A DNA stretch of 64,000 nt from Neoscytalidium dimidiatum (taxonomy: Eukaryota; Ascomycota; Dothideomycetes; Botryosphaeriales; Botryosphaeriaceae). The translations under genes and the position numbers were made by a program. This document shows positions 22,265 through 33,089 of the stretch, in pieces (positions within the stretch are counted from its first letter, which is position 1; the number at the start of each line of letters is the position of its first letter). The notes beneath the pieces were generated by a model. The model was not told the DNA's origin. It saw only the letters and a list, made by a program, of their open reading frames with translations, and did no database searches. The DNA lies in contig CM074700.1 in the NCBI GenBank assembly GCA_037367355.1, forward strand, positions 1 through 64,000, in the 5' to 3' direction.

Positions 22265-22708
22265 TTAATTAGTCTTCCGCGTATAAAGATACCGACGACT
22301 GGATCCTACCGATTCCCTCTCTACGTATCTTGCAACGTTTTCCTCAAGCCGCATGCCGTCAAGTAGCAAATCGCGGACGGCATAGAAGATAGGTGGTATC
22401 TCCACGCGGGTGTTACGGAAATCGGACTGCCGTCTACTGTACACAACGCCATCGCGTCCGGCATAGAGATGCCTATCGAGGTGGCCTAGGAAGCTTATCG
22501 TGCGGCTACATGTCAGTCGGAAACCCTCCCGACAGTAATGGCACCATTGTGCGTAGTCGAGATATCTACGGATTAAGTACAGCTCGCTATCGCTCAGCGG
22601 CCTCGAAACCGACTCCACCACCCGGCGAGAAAAGCTGACCCGGGGCGGAGGACGTAAAGAAGACGGATCGCGCGCCATATATAGGCAATCGAGAGAGCGC
22701 GGGCGCAT
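22265..22708 (-). CDS. Conserved-looking unknown protein with CxxC...C zinc-ribbon-like core
   Basis: ATG at 22708 opens 147 intact codons. The central block reads LSDSELYLIRRYLDYAQWCHYCREGF, then TCSRT...GHLDRH and VEIPPIFYAVRDLL. A CxxC pair plus Cys and His about 15-25 residues later suggests a small zinc ribbon. The acidic/hydrophobic alternation (VEIPP) suggests a folded domain rather than a chance ORF. No stop, signal peptide or membrane helix. I do not recognise the family with certainty. Confidence 0.5.
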   Translation of the reverse strand: MRPRSLDCLYMARDPSSLRPPPRVSFSRRVVESVSRPLSDSELYLIRRYLDYAQWCHYCREGFRLTCSRTISFLGHLDRHLYAGRDGVVYSRRQSDFRNTRVEIPPIFYAVRDLLLDGMRLEENVARYVERESVGSSRRYLYTRKTN

Positions 22709-22850
22709 AGCTACATATTCGCGACGGGACAGTCCATAACCTTGTCCAGCTCCGCGCGCCTCAGGAAATTTTCTACGGACAAGTCGTATTAAAGGCGATC
22801 CTAGCTCCTACTACTTTCCAGAGCCATCAGCTTCCGCAAGGCACAACAAC

Positions 22851-23009
22851 ATGGCATCCTTAATCAGGAAATTCAAAGGGCTTCTCATAAGGATGGCTCC
22901 AAAGAAGAGAGCACGCAAGCTACGGAAGAAGAATATCAGTGGCCCTATAAGCCTCAACGAAGCTATAAAGAGCCAAGCAGTACCTCGGAGTCAGGCGTTC
23001 ATCAGCTAG
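22851..23009 (+). CDS. Very small basic ORF, 52 codons
   Basis: ATG at 22851 gives a peptide that begins MASLIRKFKGLLIRMAPKKR and ends before TAG at 23,007. About one third of its first 30 residues are Lys/Arg. It is divergently oriented from the zinc-ribbon-like gene, 142 bp away. It may be a first exon or a small nuclear protein; support is weak. Confidence 0.25.
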   Translation: MASLIRKFKGLLIRMAPKKRARKLRKKNISGPISLNEAIKSQAVPRSQAFIS

Positions 23010-23349
23010 TCCCTTTATTATTGGATGTATGGAAAGAACAGCTCAACTCCAATTTATAAGTTTGCTTCGAAACGCTGCTCTGTTTCTTACAGAGGCATTG
23101 TTCCACTTTTACCCATTTACCAACCCTGAGTACAATCTACGCCCAACCCACAGGAGGAAGGCGAAGAGCTCTAGGTCCTTAAGAGACAAATAAACGTCAG
23201 AAATATTTCAGCAACGTAGGCTAGCATTATTTGAGCAAACGAAATATTCCGTCTATAAAGCAGATAGATCCTTTACGGACATTTATAAACACTAAGCTCT
23301 CCCCCTCTTCAACTCGATCATCAGCGCGCCTTTTCCTCACCAGCAAGCA

Positions 23350-24826
23350 ATACAGAACCTACTAGCTATAGTGTCGCTCCTAGCTTTGACTCTATACGGC
23401 GAGTCCCACGTCTACATAGGGTACCCACCGACTTTTATAGCAAATAGAGTCTCGACAGACGACCTCATTTCACCAATAAACGGCGGTCCGACTCACCCTA
23501 GCCAGTGGCCATTCCCCTATAAGGGATTTCATCTCGCGGAGCCAGAGGCCCAGACCGAGGTGGTATGGAAGGCAGGAGAGACTGTTAAATTTCGGTAAGT
23601 ATGGAAGTAGGAGAGCACCAACGCAACGCTAACTAAACTAGGCTATTTAACTTTAATAGAACGCCAGAACATCGCATGGGAGGATCTAGCGCGATACATA
23701 GCGGCGGATCATATCAGATTTCATTCTCATATAACCGAGGGCTTACATAGGCTGTGGTTCAAAGTTTCGAGGGCGATTGCCCTCGGGTCCGACCGGGTAT
23801 GAAGGGCACCGTCACCAACCTTTACGACCCGAATCAGGATTACTACTTCAAGATACCAGAGACCTTTCCATCAAGAGACTATGTGATAGTAGCTTAGTAA
23901 GACACCAAGTTATACAGTTTAAAACCGCTTGCTTATATTTTCTCTCTAGGACATAGATAAATGCCACGGGCAACAGGGAGTTCTATATATCTTGCTCACC
24001 CGTGAAAATAATGGGCTCCGGTCCGTCCACGAACATAACACCAGAAGGACATCCTCTCCTACTAGCCAATTTGAAGCCTCTCTATAGCGATAACGCTCAG
24101 GCAGATACCTTATCGCAGTGTCGTACGGAAGACAGCACTTCGGTCGAGTACCCAGATAGGTATGAAGGCTTTAACGCTATAATAAGGGCTCCTATCGCTC
24201 TGAACTTCCAGCCCTTTCCCGGAGGTAACAGTTCAGTCTGCGGTTCTAAAAATACCGAGATTGTAGAAGCACTTGGTGGATTAAGTGAGTCTAAGACCTC
24301 ATCAACCTCTTCGACGATAAGCAGCCTTGTGCTACCCGAACAGCTCATTCCGTCGAGTTCCACATAGTTGCCAGTAACAAACACCACTCCAGAGTCATCG
24401 GAGATTACTACATCTGCTATTAATGTAGTACATTCATCCGGATACACTACTATCAACACCGATGCCTCTAAGCAAGGAAGCACATCGACGTTCTCGAGTG
24501 ATCAGAGTACAGGTAATATCCTCGTTCCTTTCAACTCTCTTTCATTTGACTAAACATAAAACATAGATCAGCCGACAAGCACTATACCTATAATGTCTGA
24601 ACTTAGAAGCCTATCGATATCAGACGAACAGGCAAATATGCCTAATCTTAACAGAGTTCTAAGCGACCTACGTTCTATACTCAGCAGCGCCCTAACTGCC
24701 TCCAATAAGCAAATGAGCACTTCGAGGCCTAGTTTAGAGAAAACCTTACATTCGGTAATAGATAGCTCCCCACCCAGTACTTGTGGAAGAAATGCCGCCA
24801 CAACTATACGATCATCTTCTGCCTAG
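23350..24826 (+). pseudogene. Secreted LPMO-like (AA11-type/chitin-binding-like) protein, RIP-inactivated
   Basis: The start codon appears to be lost: in-frame ATA at 23350 (expected ATG) precedes a signal peptide and SHVYIGYPPTF. The core then reads WPFPYKGFHL (Cys>Tyr), GSSAIHSGGSYQISFSY, VVQSFEGDCP and YFKIPETFPS. After an intron (23,897-23,949) it reads GNREFYISCSPVKIMG. This order (GSA.H.GGS.Q, GCP-like, GNRE.Y..C) is that of fungal LPMO-like secreted proteins. A second intron starts at about 23,595. Stops at 23,748-23,750 and 23,954-23,956 are TGG>TAG. A Ser/Thr-rich tail of about 280 codons follows, with further TAG/TAA. The family call is by motif order; copper binding and activity are inference. 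Confidence 0.7.
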
Positions 24827-24829
24827 AAC

Positions 24830-26300
24830 TCACTCGTTCTCGCCTACTCGAGCTCCATAGTCCTTAATCACTCCTTTTATGTCTTTCTTTTATCTCCTCT
24901 ACATATTCACCACTCGATCCATCATATCGTTTAGTTAAAACTAATCACACACATTTCGGGAACGTTAGTCCGCCATAGAGCATGCTATAGCTTGAAAAAG
25001 CGAAAGGCGTAGTCCCAAGCGATACTAATGGTAAATGGCCCCGTGACTCAACAGGTCCGCTCGTAAAGAGTTTGTCAAGCCCTAGGTCTCCGGTTTATTA
25101 TGTCTTTGCTTAGGCTAAAACAGGCCTCGTTACCGTTCTCTTACCTACTGTCCCGCTAGTTTCTATCTAATCGACAGAAGTGAGAGACTAAATAGAATTC
25201 TATAGAGCAATCGATCTATTCCCGATCAGGCCTTCCGTTTACGCTGCGCGTAGTTCTTCTTAGATTAATATTAAGGAGAAATCCTGGCTCTTACAACGCA
25301 CATCCAACCGCAGCGATAAGTCGTAGATTAGCAAACATATATCTTTGTTGGCTATAACTCTAGGGAGAAGCACTACTACAGTCGAAGTGAAACTTAGTGC
25401 CTAGAAGTTAATATTAGACTAATTAGTAATGTGTTTCCTAATTTGTTCCAATCTGCACATATATGGACAGTGCCTAAGGAAGCAATTTACGTAGCAATAA
25501 CATAATACGTTTAGGCTAAACTGAAACGATCTAACTACTAGAAAAGGAATAACACGAGTTGATTTAAAGAACTAAGAAATAATACCGGGACTACGCTTCC
25601 AAATACCTCTTCTCCCCAAACTATATTTCAAAATTCTCCGCAGGGCTGCTAATCGGCTTCAATAATCGCGCAACGTCTTTAGGCTTAGTTTCCCTAATAT
25701 CCTTGTCGCTAAGCATCACCAGACGAAGAGGAACCGAATAGTTAATACCGTTAGTCGGCAAAGTTCGGCCGGCCTGATACGCCAGATCTCCTCTAGGAAG
25801 ATACGATTCAATCTAGTAAAGCTCGGGGCGAGCGATAGAGAGAGAACCGCCGAAGAATTTTACAAGCTCTTAGCTAAGATCAAGCAGTCTAAAGACTATT
25901 AGCAAGCATTTACAATTAGAAGTAAGGTAGTATACCCTTTAACTGAAATCTTCTTTGACAATTCATTTACTAAAACCGGTGGTCCATAAGCCATAACGTT
26001 CAACAATAGCGGTCGAGACGGACACGCGTATAAAGGTAGTAGGAAGAGAAAGCTAAGTTCACGCCTTTCCCCTCCATCTTACGGATGAAGCAATAAGTAT
26101 AGAATCTGTGCTTCATAGAGGTACTGGTTAAGCTCCAAGCGGACACTAACTTCGTCCGAATTCGTCTAAGTTGCGATGAGTTTTGCAACATGCTACCTAA
26201 ACTGATTTTCTACACTCTTACCATTAGCATCGCTCGAACATTGCGCGATGTGCAGGGTATTCCTCTCCACAGGCTGGTCTGAACTCTTATTTTTGCTCTC
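24830..26300. other. RIP-degraded, nothing supported
   Basis: TA-rich with stops in all frames. A minus-strand ORF at 26,000-26,191 has no motif. No repeat boundary seen. Confidence 0.35.
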
Positions 26301-26315
26301 TCCTTGGGTCATACG

Positions 26316-26552
26316 ATGTCGCCTCCGATTCGTTTCTTTCTCGAACCAGTCACGGTAAAGCAACTGAGACTTAAATTTTTAAGCCTATGCTATAAAAAAA
26401 ACCTTGTCGAATTTCTTGATTTAGGTGTGGAGGTTAACAACATCTTAATCATCTGCGTTCTCAAGATCTCCGGTGTATACGTTCGGGTCGAGAAAGAATT
26501 GCTTGATTTGGAGGAGTATATCGACGTTAGCGACTTCGCAAACGTACTATAA
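26316..26552 (+). CDS. Small unknown ORF, 78 codons
   Basis: ATG at 26316 opens a Leu/Val-rich chain (MSPPIRFFLEPVTVKQLRLK) with an acidic end. No stop despite its RIP-affected surroundings, but no family motif either. It could be one exon of a larger gene. Confidence 0.2.
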   Translation: MSPPIRFFLEPVTVKQLRLKFLSLCYKKNLVEFLDLGVEVNNILIICVLKISGVYVRVEKELLDLEEYIDVSDFANVL

Positions 26553-26729
26553 AATCTTAACAGTCTTACGTAGGGGCTATATTTGCGGTGCTCTTCTAAA
26601 AGCTTCCAGAATACCCTAAGGATAGAAGCCTCCCTCCTCAGCGGCGCGACAGAGACAACGCTCCCAGCGCTAAGCTTCTAATTCCGGAATTCTCGCGAGC
26701 GAAGGGAACGGTGCAGTTCGCTAGCTGAG

Positions 26730-27730
26730 TTAAGCTACTGTGATTATAAGTTTAGGGAGCCTTCCTTCCGGGAAATACGACGTCCTTTTCCTATTTGCCG
26801 GTTCTAGGGTGAGAAAATATTTCTCTTTCTCATCATCATACACACGTCTGCATCTCCGGTAAATTAACTCGAGATAAACCGCCCGTAGCTCATTTAACTT
26901 GTTATTAAGTTCGGTGACATTCGTACAGACGGATGCTTTTAGGGCTTTATCTAGGTATATAAACGCCTCGGCCCGCGAGATGACGGCCACACCACAATTA
27001 TAGCCGTCTGGGAAGCAGCCGTTAGGATACAGCTAAGTAGAAATTAGTATTCTAGCACATCCAAGGGTCCCCGACATCTTACTAGATAGGTTTCCGGATT
27101 TTGCCAAGAAATAGGAAAGTTGCCGACGTATACACGATAATTGTTGACGAAACAGCCGATGTTATATCCTATCGCTTCAGCTTCCGCCTTATGTCCTCCA
27201 TCATCACCAAAGACATGGACTTTCGTGCCATGAAAATCAACGATTACAAGGATCCAGTGATCTTCGGAGCCTATCCAGTCACTTTTCAGTGAATTCGCTT
27301 CGACATTGCAGGCGATACACAGGTGGGTAGATTCCGCATTATATGACAATGTTGGCACCTTGCACTCAGAGGTATCGGGTCCAGTGTAACGGTAAGAAAG
27401 ACCGGATCTTAGCTTATTCTAGATTGCAAAAGATGCTATCAAAGGCTCGACTGACCCAGGCAGAATTTTTCTTAGCGTCAGGATAATAGCATCGGCGTTT
27501 AGTCTACCCCCTAAGCGGAAGCATTCAATAGTGCCCTTCGAAGTTCGTAGCGCAGGGGTAAATTAAAGTGTTTGTTAAATAAGAGTATTCAGCTTCGCTT
27601 CCAGGGTCTCGACGGCTACGAGTGTTGGGTCTAGTTCATATAACGGTAGCTCGACTACATCTATAATCTTATCATCTTCCTCAACGAGAACAGCATAAGA
27701 TTTAGAACTGTTCTTCTCAATGCTTTCTTA
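26730..27730 (-). pseudogene. Ulp1-like (C48) cysteine protease, degraded
   Basis: Ulp1-type proteases cleave ubiquitin-like proteins with a His-Asp-Cys triad. The minus-strand frame reads FRLGGRLNADAIILTLRK (family WLND.I region), then SEDHWILVIVDFHGTKVHVF (His followed by a beta strand, with GDDGG at the Asp position), and finally CFPDGYNCGVAVISRAEA, which fits the catalytic-Cys motif xDGxxCGV. A frame change near 27,035 and three or more TAA/TAG stops break it. An N-terminal extension may reach 28,204. Many ascomycete Ulp1-like genes ride on DNA transposons, so a transposon origin is possible but unproven here. Confidence 0.55.
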
Positions 27731-28247
27731 ACAAGTAATTGCCTCGTGTTGTTGACTTTCCGTTCCTAGAACCCTCTTTGGAGACGTTGGCGTTCGGCAA
27801 GAGGAGTCGTCTGCTCTTCCAAGAGTTTCTAGTAGTTCTAGTGGCGTCAGTGGATCCCGAGAATATTAGTCTAGCTGATTAGTATTATAAGACAGTTCTG
27901 GTGTTATAAGATCCAAGCCGTCTAGGTTTCCTAGTGTTGGCGGTTCTGGAAGTAATTCCGAGTTGTATGATGGCTCGTCGGTTCCTTTATCTCCTAAGCG
28001 AGCGTTTCCATCCTATCGACTTTTACTGCCATCGTAGCTGGTTCCTTGCGCTGTCGGAGTGTTCGAGCGTGACTTCGGAGTATCTAATATAGAATCACCA
28101 GGGGTAGGTAGCACATAAGGCCATTCCGAACTGGGCCTTAGGCTTTCGACTACGTCACTTCGAATAGTCTCCCCTATAAATGCTTTAGTTTCTTTGTCCA
28201 ACAATACCGTGATGTCATTTTATATATAACCTAGAACTAGACGTTCC

Positions 28248-28267
28248 TTTTTTTTTTTTTTTTTTTT
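28248..28267. repeat. T20 homopolymer
   Basis: Twenty T in a row, the longest homopolymer in the window. It could be the A-tail of a minus-strand LINE or processed copy, or a promoter poly(dA:dT) tract. No LINE reading frame is recognisable next to it. Confidence 0.8.
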
Positions 28268-28269
28268 AG

Positions 28270-29500
28270 ATTCTTACAACTTCTTAGAGTTCTGTCCAGT
28301 AGCTAAATACACCACCAAGAGGGGTCTCCTCACCTTTATCAGCTAGGGAAGTTGGAGCAGTCTCAGAATTAATATTGGTGGAATAAGCTGCATTAACGTA
28401 TGCACCCATTTCCCTAAATAATTCCCTGAGCTCACCACGGACTAGGTCGGCATAATGCGTATAAGTGCGGAACAGCTCTCTAATCTTAGACTATATAATA
28501 TCTCGAAGAAATTACAACTCCAGCTCTATCGGTAGGGACTGTATCTCAGCGTCATTTACACTAATTTGCTTTACTACTCGCTCCATAGTATTGAGATAGA
28601 CACGTGGAAAGAGGTATATTATCGCTTGTGCTCTACTGTGTATTTAACAGCTTAGAATACGCTACGCTAGTCAGCAGATGGAATAATAACGGACTTTTTT
28701 TCGAAGCACTTACCCTCTGAATGCACCTGTAAAGGCCAGTCCAGAGTAATTTTGCGTTGTATATACTAGGTATGGATTTGTTTTCTAGTTTTAGGTGATA
28801 CTAAAGAAGGAGAGGATAGGGGGGATACCGCGCGGGGGAAAATGAGAAAAGAAAGCACGCGAAATAAGGTAGGCAAATACTAGAACCCTAAGGGCGTCAT
28901 TACAGCATAGACATAGGGAGGTGGTGGGTGCCTAGAGTATAGTAACAAGAGTGCTATTACGCCGCATCAGCCTGGCAACTAGTCTGTAGAAGACTTGACA
29001 TATTCGACGAAAATCGCCGGTCACTCGCATTACGTCACGAGGCGGTCCTAAAACGATCCGTAGAGGTCATATCCTTGCGAGCTACAACGGAGGATCTTAT
29101 TCGTCGCTTCTTAAAACGATCTCGTCAACCCAGAAACAGGTAGATAGCTATACGAGTTCTCATCTTTTCCTTCGTAACTTAGCTGCGGAAGCCCACTCTG
29201 TCCCCTTGGTCCTCGGTCATACAGCGTACTCCAGAAAGAGGGGCACATTGCCAGGGCGTAAGGCTTCAGTCGCCGCCATAGCGGACAACCAGCGTTAGAC
29301 GAGAGCAGACCGCCAGTATAGCACTTTCATACGAAATGCAAGACGATTGCGCGTGATTTTAAGGTATGGTTCCAGAAATTCGTTCTCGCTGCGAGACGGT
29401 GATGATCTAGGTGCTGGGGGATCGAGTGCGGTCCAAGCGTTTTCTTGCTCCTACGGCGTAGGACATAGATCAGTCACGTGATATCATAGCTTGCACAATT
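28270..29500. other. RIP-degraded, nothing supported
   Basis: No ORF above 60 codons with a motif. The last 60 bp contain a TATA-like tttataag near 29,497, before the JmjC gene. Confidence 0.35.
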
Positions 29501-29530
29501 TATAAGTGCCAAAGTGCCGCTTATTGGCCT

Positions 29531-32108
29531 TTGCGCTCCCTAAAACAAACTTTTGCGCACATCATAGATGTCAACGCCAAGCAGCGCATCGATAATCTTA
29601 CGCGAATGCTCGTATCCGGCCACGATATCGAGCAAATGCTCCAACATATTTATAACTTCCTTATGCTGTTTGTCGACCTGTCACTCGACGCCTTCCCGGA
29701 TAAGGCCGAACATATCAAATCTCAACTACAGAACAGGCTGGCAGATATACATTTATACGCTGAGGCCTCATCTCCAGACCTTTGCGAAGCTCAGTCAAGT
29801 GCATTTGCACAAGTGTCTGGCCATGCCACCGTCGGTAAGCATGCATCTACTCAATGCTAAATTATCTAACAATATTATGCTAGTAGATTTTAAACATTTA
29901 GGCACGCTTGAGAATACCGGTCCAATCCATTACTCTAATTCCAGTAATACACAACAAGAAGTCCCGACCGGCCTCTCCTCCAAAGACGCCAGCTTCGCTC
30001 TAGATACATCTGCACATAACAAACAGGGGTCTGTACATCATAAGATTACAGTTCAAACAAATAGTCAGCAGGGCCAGCGATCGCTCGTTACATCCGAAGA
30101 GCCCGAAAGCGCGCTTTCTAAAGAACACCTACGCAACGGTCAGAGCCACGAGAATGTGCATTTACCCGTGCAGGAGACCACACAGCTAGACGGTGGAACC
30201 CCTTCAACCCAGTCAAATCAGAGCAAGCAACAGTCGCCTTTCCAGAGTATCGTCCTAACAACTTCTTTAAATAAGCACCAACCATCCCTAGAAACCGAAA
30301 ACATTCGATACGAAGACCATGGCGGGGTTCTACGGCTACTCCCGACTAAAGAACAATATCAAAGATTTCCTAATCTAATTCGCTTTACGGAGAAACTAGG
30401 TGCACGTAAGACGGGGATTGTCAAAATCCTTGTGCCGAACGGTAGCGCTCGCTTTCGGCTGTCTCGTCCGAGCCGTAGACTCAAGGTTTTACGAAATCGT
30501 TTTTCCATCAAGCCGTATGGAGATGGGACATTTCAAGTCGCTCGATTGGCGGAAGAGGCTCACCTTCCCTCCACTTCCAAAGTTCACGAAGCTGCCTCAA
30601 CCGAAGAACTTATACAACATTTCGAGTCGCTCCTACAGAATCCTGACTGGTTCTATGACGTTAACTACTACGTCGATCTCGAAGCTCGATCCAAAGACCA
30701 GCGTTGCCGACTAGGTCTCCCGCCAGAGTCACCCATCTTCCCTCTTAAAGGGAACCGACTATCAGAAACCAAAGCGATCATCTCTAGCATTCATACGCCA
30801 TATGTCTACTGGTCCGGGCCAAAGTTCGGTGCCCCTTTCGCCATGCACGTAGAAGATTGTCAATTGAGCTCAATCAACTATCTTTACAGTGGAGAGAAAA
30901 TCTAGTTCGTAATAGAGCCTAGGGATCTAGAAGTATTAGAGGAGAAGCTCGGGAAACTGAGGAGAAGAACGACCTACTCTCAATTCCTTCGCCACAGAGC
31001 TGAGTACCTCTGTAAGGCCTCTCTAGACCAATAGGGCGTGTCTTATAAGCTCATTCGTCAGACACCGAACGAGGTTATATACACATATCCTGGTGCCTAT
31101 CATCAGGGCTTTAGTACCGGCTCGACCGTTGCAGAAGCTATAAATTTTACGGGAGAAGATTAGACGACCGATAGCTATCGATTTTGCACCAAGAAAGGGT
31201 GTCCACGTAGATCAATCATAGCTGACATGATAGACCTATATGATAAGGGTGAAGTACAGTATAATTTAACCCAAGAAACCGAACAGGAAGAGCAGCAGGA
31301 AGAAGAGGAGGAGGAGGAGGAGGAGAAGGAAGGGGGGAAGGGGGAGGAGAATATCCTAAACAAGAATAAAGGAAAAGGAAAAGAGAAAGGAAGACCCAAA
31401 GGAAGAGACCCGATTTTGGATAAGAACAATAGCGGACAAAAAGGAGATAAGAAAAGGAAACTTAAGAAAGGAACGTTGTCAGAGAAAAACAACAAGCGAA
31501 GAGCCACGGCCCTAACAAGACATGTTAGAATACAGGAAATCGCACTACCGCCTGAATTCATCACACCAGAAGAATTTATCATGAACCTAGCCCAAATAAA
31601 CCTCGACCAGAAGCACTTCTTTCCCATAGGCTGGTATTTCTTCAACATTACCAGCCCCCATGCATTTGTCAAGCTCCAGGAAGCTTGTACCGCCTTACGA
31701 AATCACACAATGTCTCAAGATCAAGATTCCGTCGATGAGACTCGACGAGCGATAGAATTATTAGACGGTCTCGACAACAAAAAATTCGCATTGACTGTTC
31801 TCCGCCGTTATTATCTTCATCGCCTTATCCAATGCCGTGACAAAGAGGTCACAAAATACCAACGCGGAAAATTAACGAGAGACTGCGCCAAAATATCAAG
31901 CGACCGTTACACAACACTTGCGTTAGACGAGATAATACGCCACTCATATCCGAAGCTAACCAAGAACAAGGGAGACTATAAGTCTTATCGAAAATCTCTC
32001 CAGAACAGGATTGGCCACGGACGCAATTGGGATAGATTGGTCGAAGCGTTTAGTTCGGGAATACTTGCTTTAGTGCCAGTTTCAGAGGAAAGCCCCAACT
32101 CAGTGTAA
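29531..32108 (+). pseudogene. JmjN/JmjC-domain protein (histone demethylase-like), three RIP stops
   Basis: JmjC enzymes hydroxylate methyl-lysine with Fe(II) and 2-oxoglutarate. Exon 1 (to 29,834) and exon 2 (29,884-32,108) are joined by a consensus intron with TCTAAC branch site. JmjN reads LRLLPTKEQYQRFPNLIRF..GIVKI. JmjC reads TPYVYWSGPKFGAPFAMHVED (the HxE iron ligands) then SINYLYSGEK, and later PGAYHQGFSTGSTVAEAIN with the distal iron His. A Lys/Glu-rich low-complexity segment (31,290-31,500) and a helical C-terminus follow. TAG at 30,903, about 31,032 and about 31,161 sit at expected Trp positions. All metal ligands persist. No ATG is visible for exon 1. Damage is lighter than in neighbouring genes. 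Confidence 0.85.
31290..31345 (+). repeat. GAG/GAA-rich low-complexity tract encoding poly-Glu
   Basis: Inside the JmjC gene, (gag)n with interruptions gives about 14 Glu in a row broken by Gln and Lys. It forms a flexible acidic linker between the JmjC domain and the C-terminal helices. Confidence 0.8.
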
Positions 32109-32109
32109 G

Positions 32110-33070
32110 TAAGTCTCTAGGTAGGATTCGTTAATTCTAACACAGCATAGATTCGAAAGACTACCGAAAGTTGCGGTAGACTACCTCATCAAGTTTCTTG
32201 ACGGACATCGGGGAGAGTTTCTTCGGCCAGTCAGTAAACTTATTGGCTCTCATTTACTCGATGTCGTTGGTGGTAAAGAGCAGAGTCCAAAGTATCGTTT
32301 TGAACGAGAAGGCCATAATCTCTCGAAGATGGTTATCGATTCCCCTTGCTTGCTAGAGCTTTGCAGCATAGACGGCGTGTAGTTAGCTCGCAGATCAATA
32401 TATTCAGCTATTTCTCCTACATTTATTCGTATCCACACGATTAGTGGTATATATCCGCAGACTATGTCCCCTTTAGCGCCCGACTTGACTGGGCGTTCAC
32501 TTCATCTTTCATGACAAGCTCTTGAGCAGAAACACATAGACGAACGGAATCGACCAACCTTACTAAGCACCCCACCAATATCCTTTATATACCTCATCAT
32601 TATGAACACTCTTTTCCAACGCATCATAGATGTTCAGTCCTCAAGTCGACGATAACGAAATGCGCATCGATAATTAGATCATTATATTGGCCCCAGTAAT
32701 TCAGCCGATGTACCAGCACTTTTTAAGTGCAGCTCATAAGCAGCGTTTTAGAGATAACTGACCTCCACCATACCTACTATGACGTACAAATTAGAGAGAT
32801 CAAGGAGATTTTATCTTCGCAGCCGTAAGCAGATCTCTTTCGAAACAAAAAGTGGCCACTGTTATATCTAAAAAAGCACAGGAGAAGTGTAAATTTAGAC
32901 TCTAGTAGTAGGGAGTTCTAAACTCCTTCATTATAAGACCGCTTCTAACACCCACTCCACCTTAGCAACGTTTATATCCAGCACTGGCACATGTACATAA
33001 CTTTACCCGTCCACATGCCGAGCGGTGCCAGTTGTGGCTGGAACAGTCATATCGCAGACCAAGGTTCTTC
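32110..33070. other. No gene resolved; probable end of the EST1-type gene
   Basis: The minus strand just below the intron beginning at 33,127 should hold the last exons of the EST1-type gene, but I could not place them. ORFs at 32,250-32,438 and 32,991-33,245 are shadows. Confidence 0.3.
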
Positions 33071-33089
33071 TAATAGTGGTCAGTTCCAC

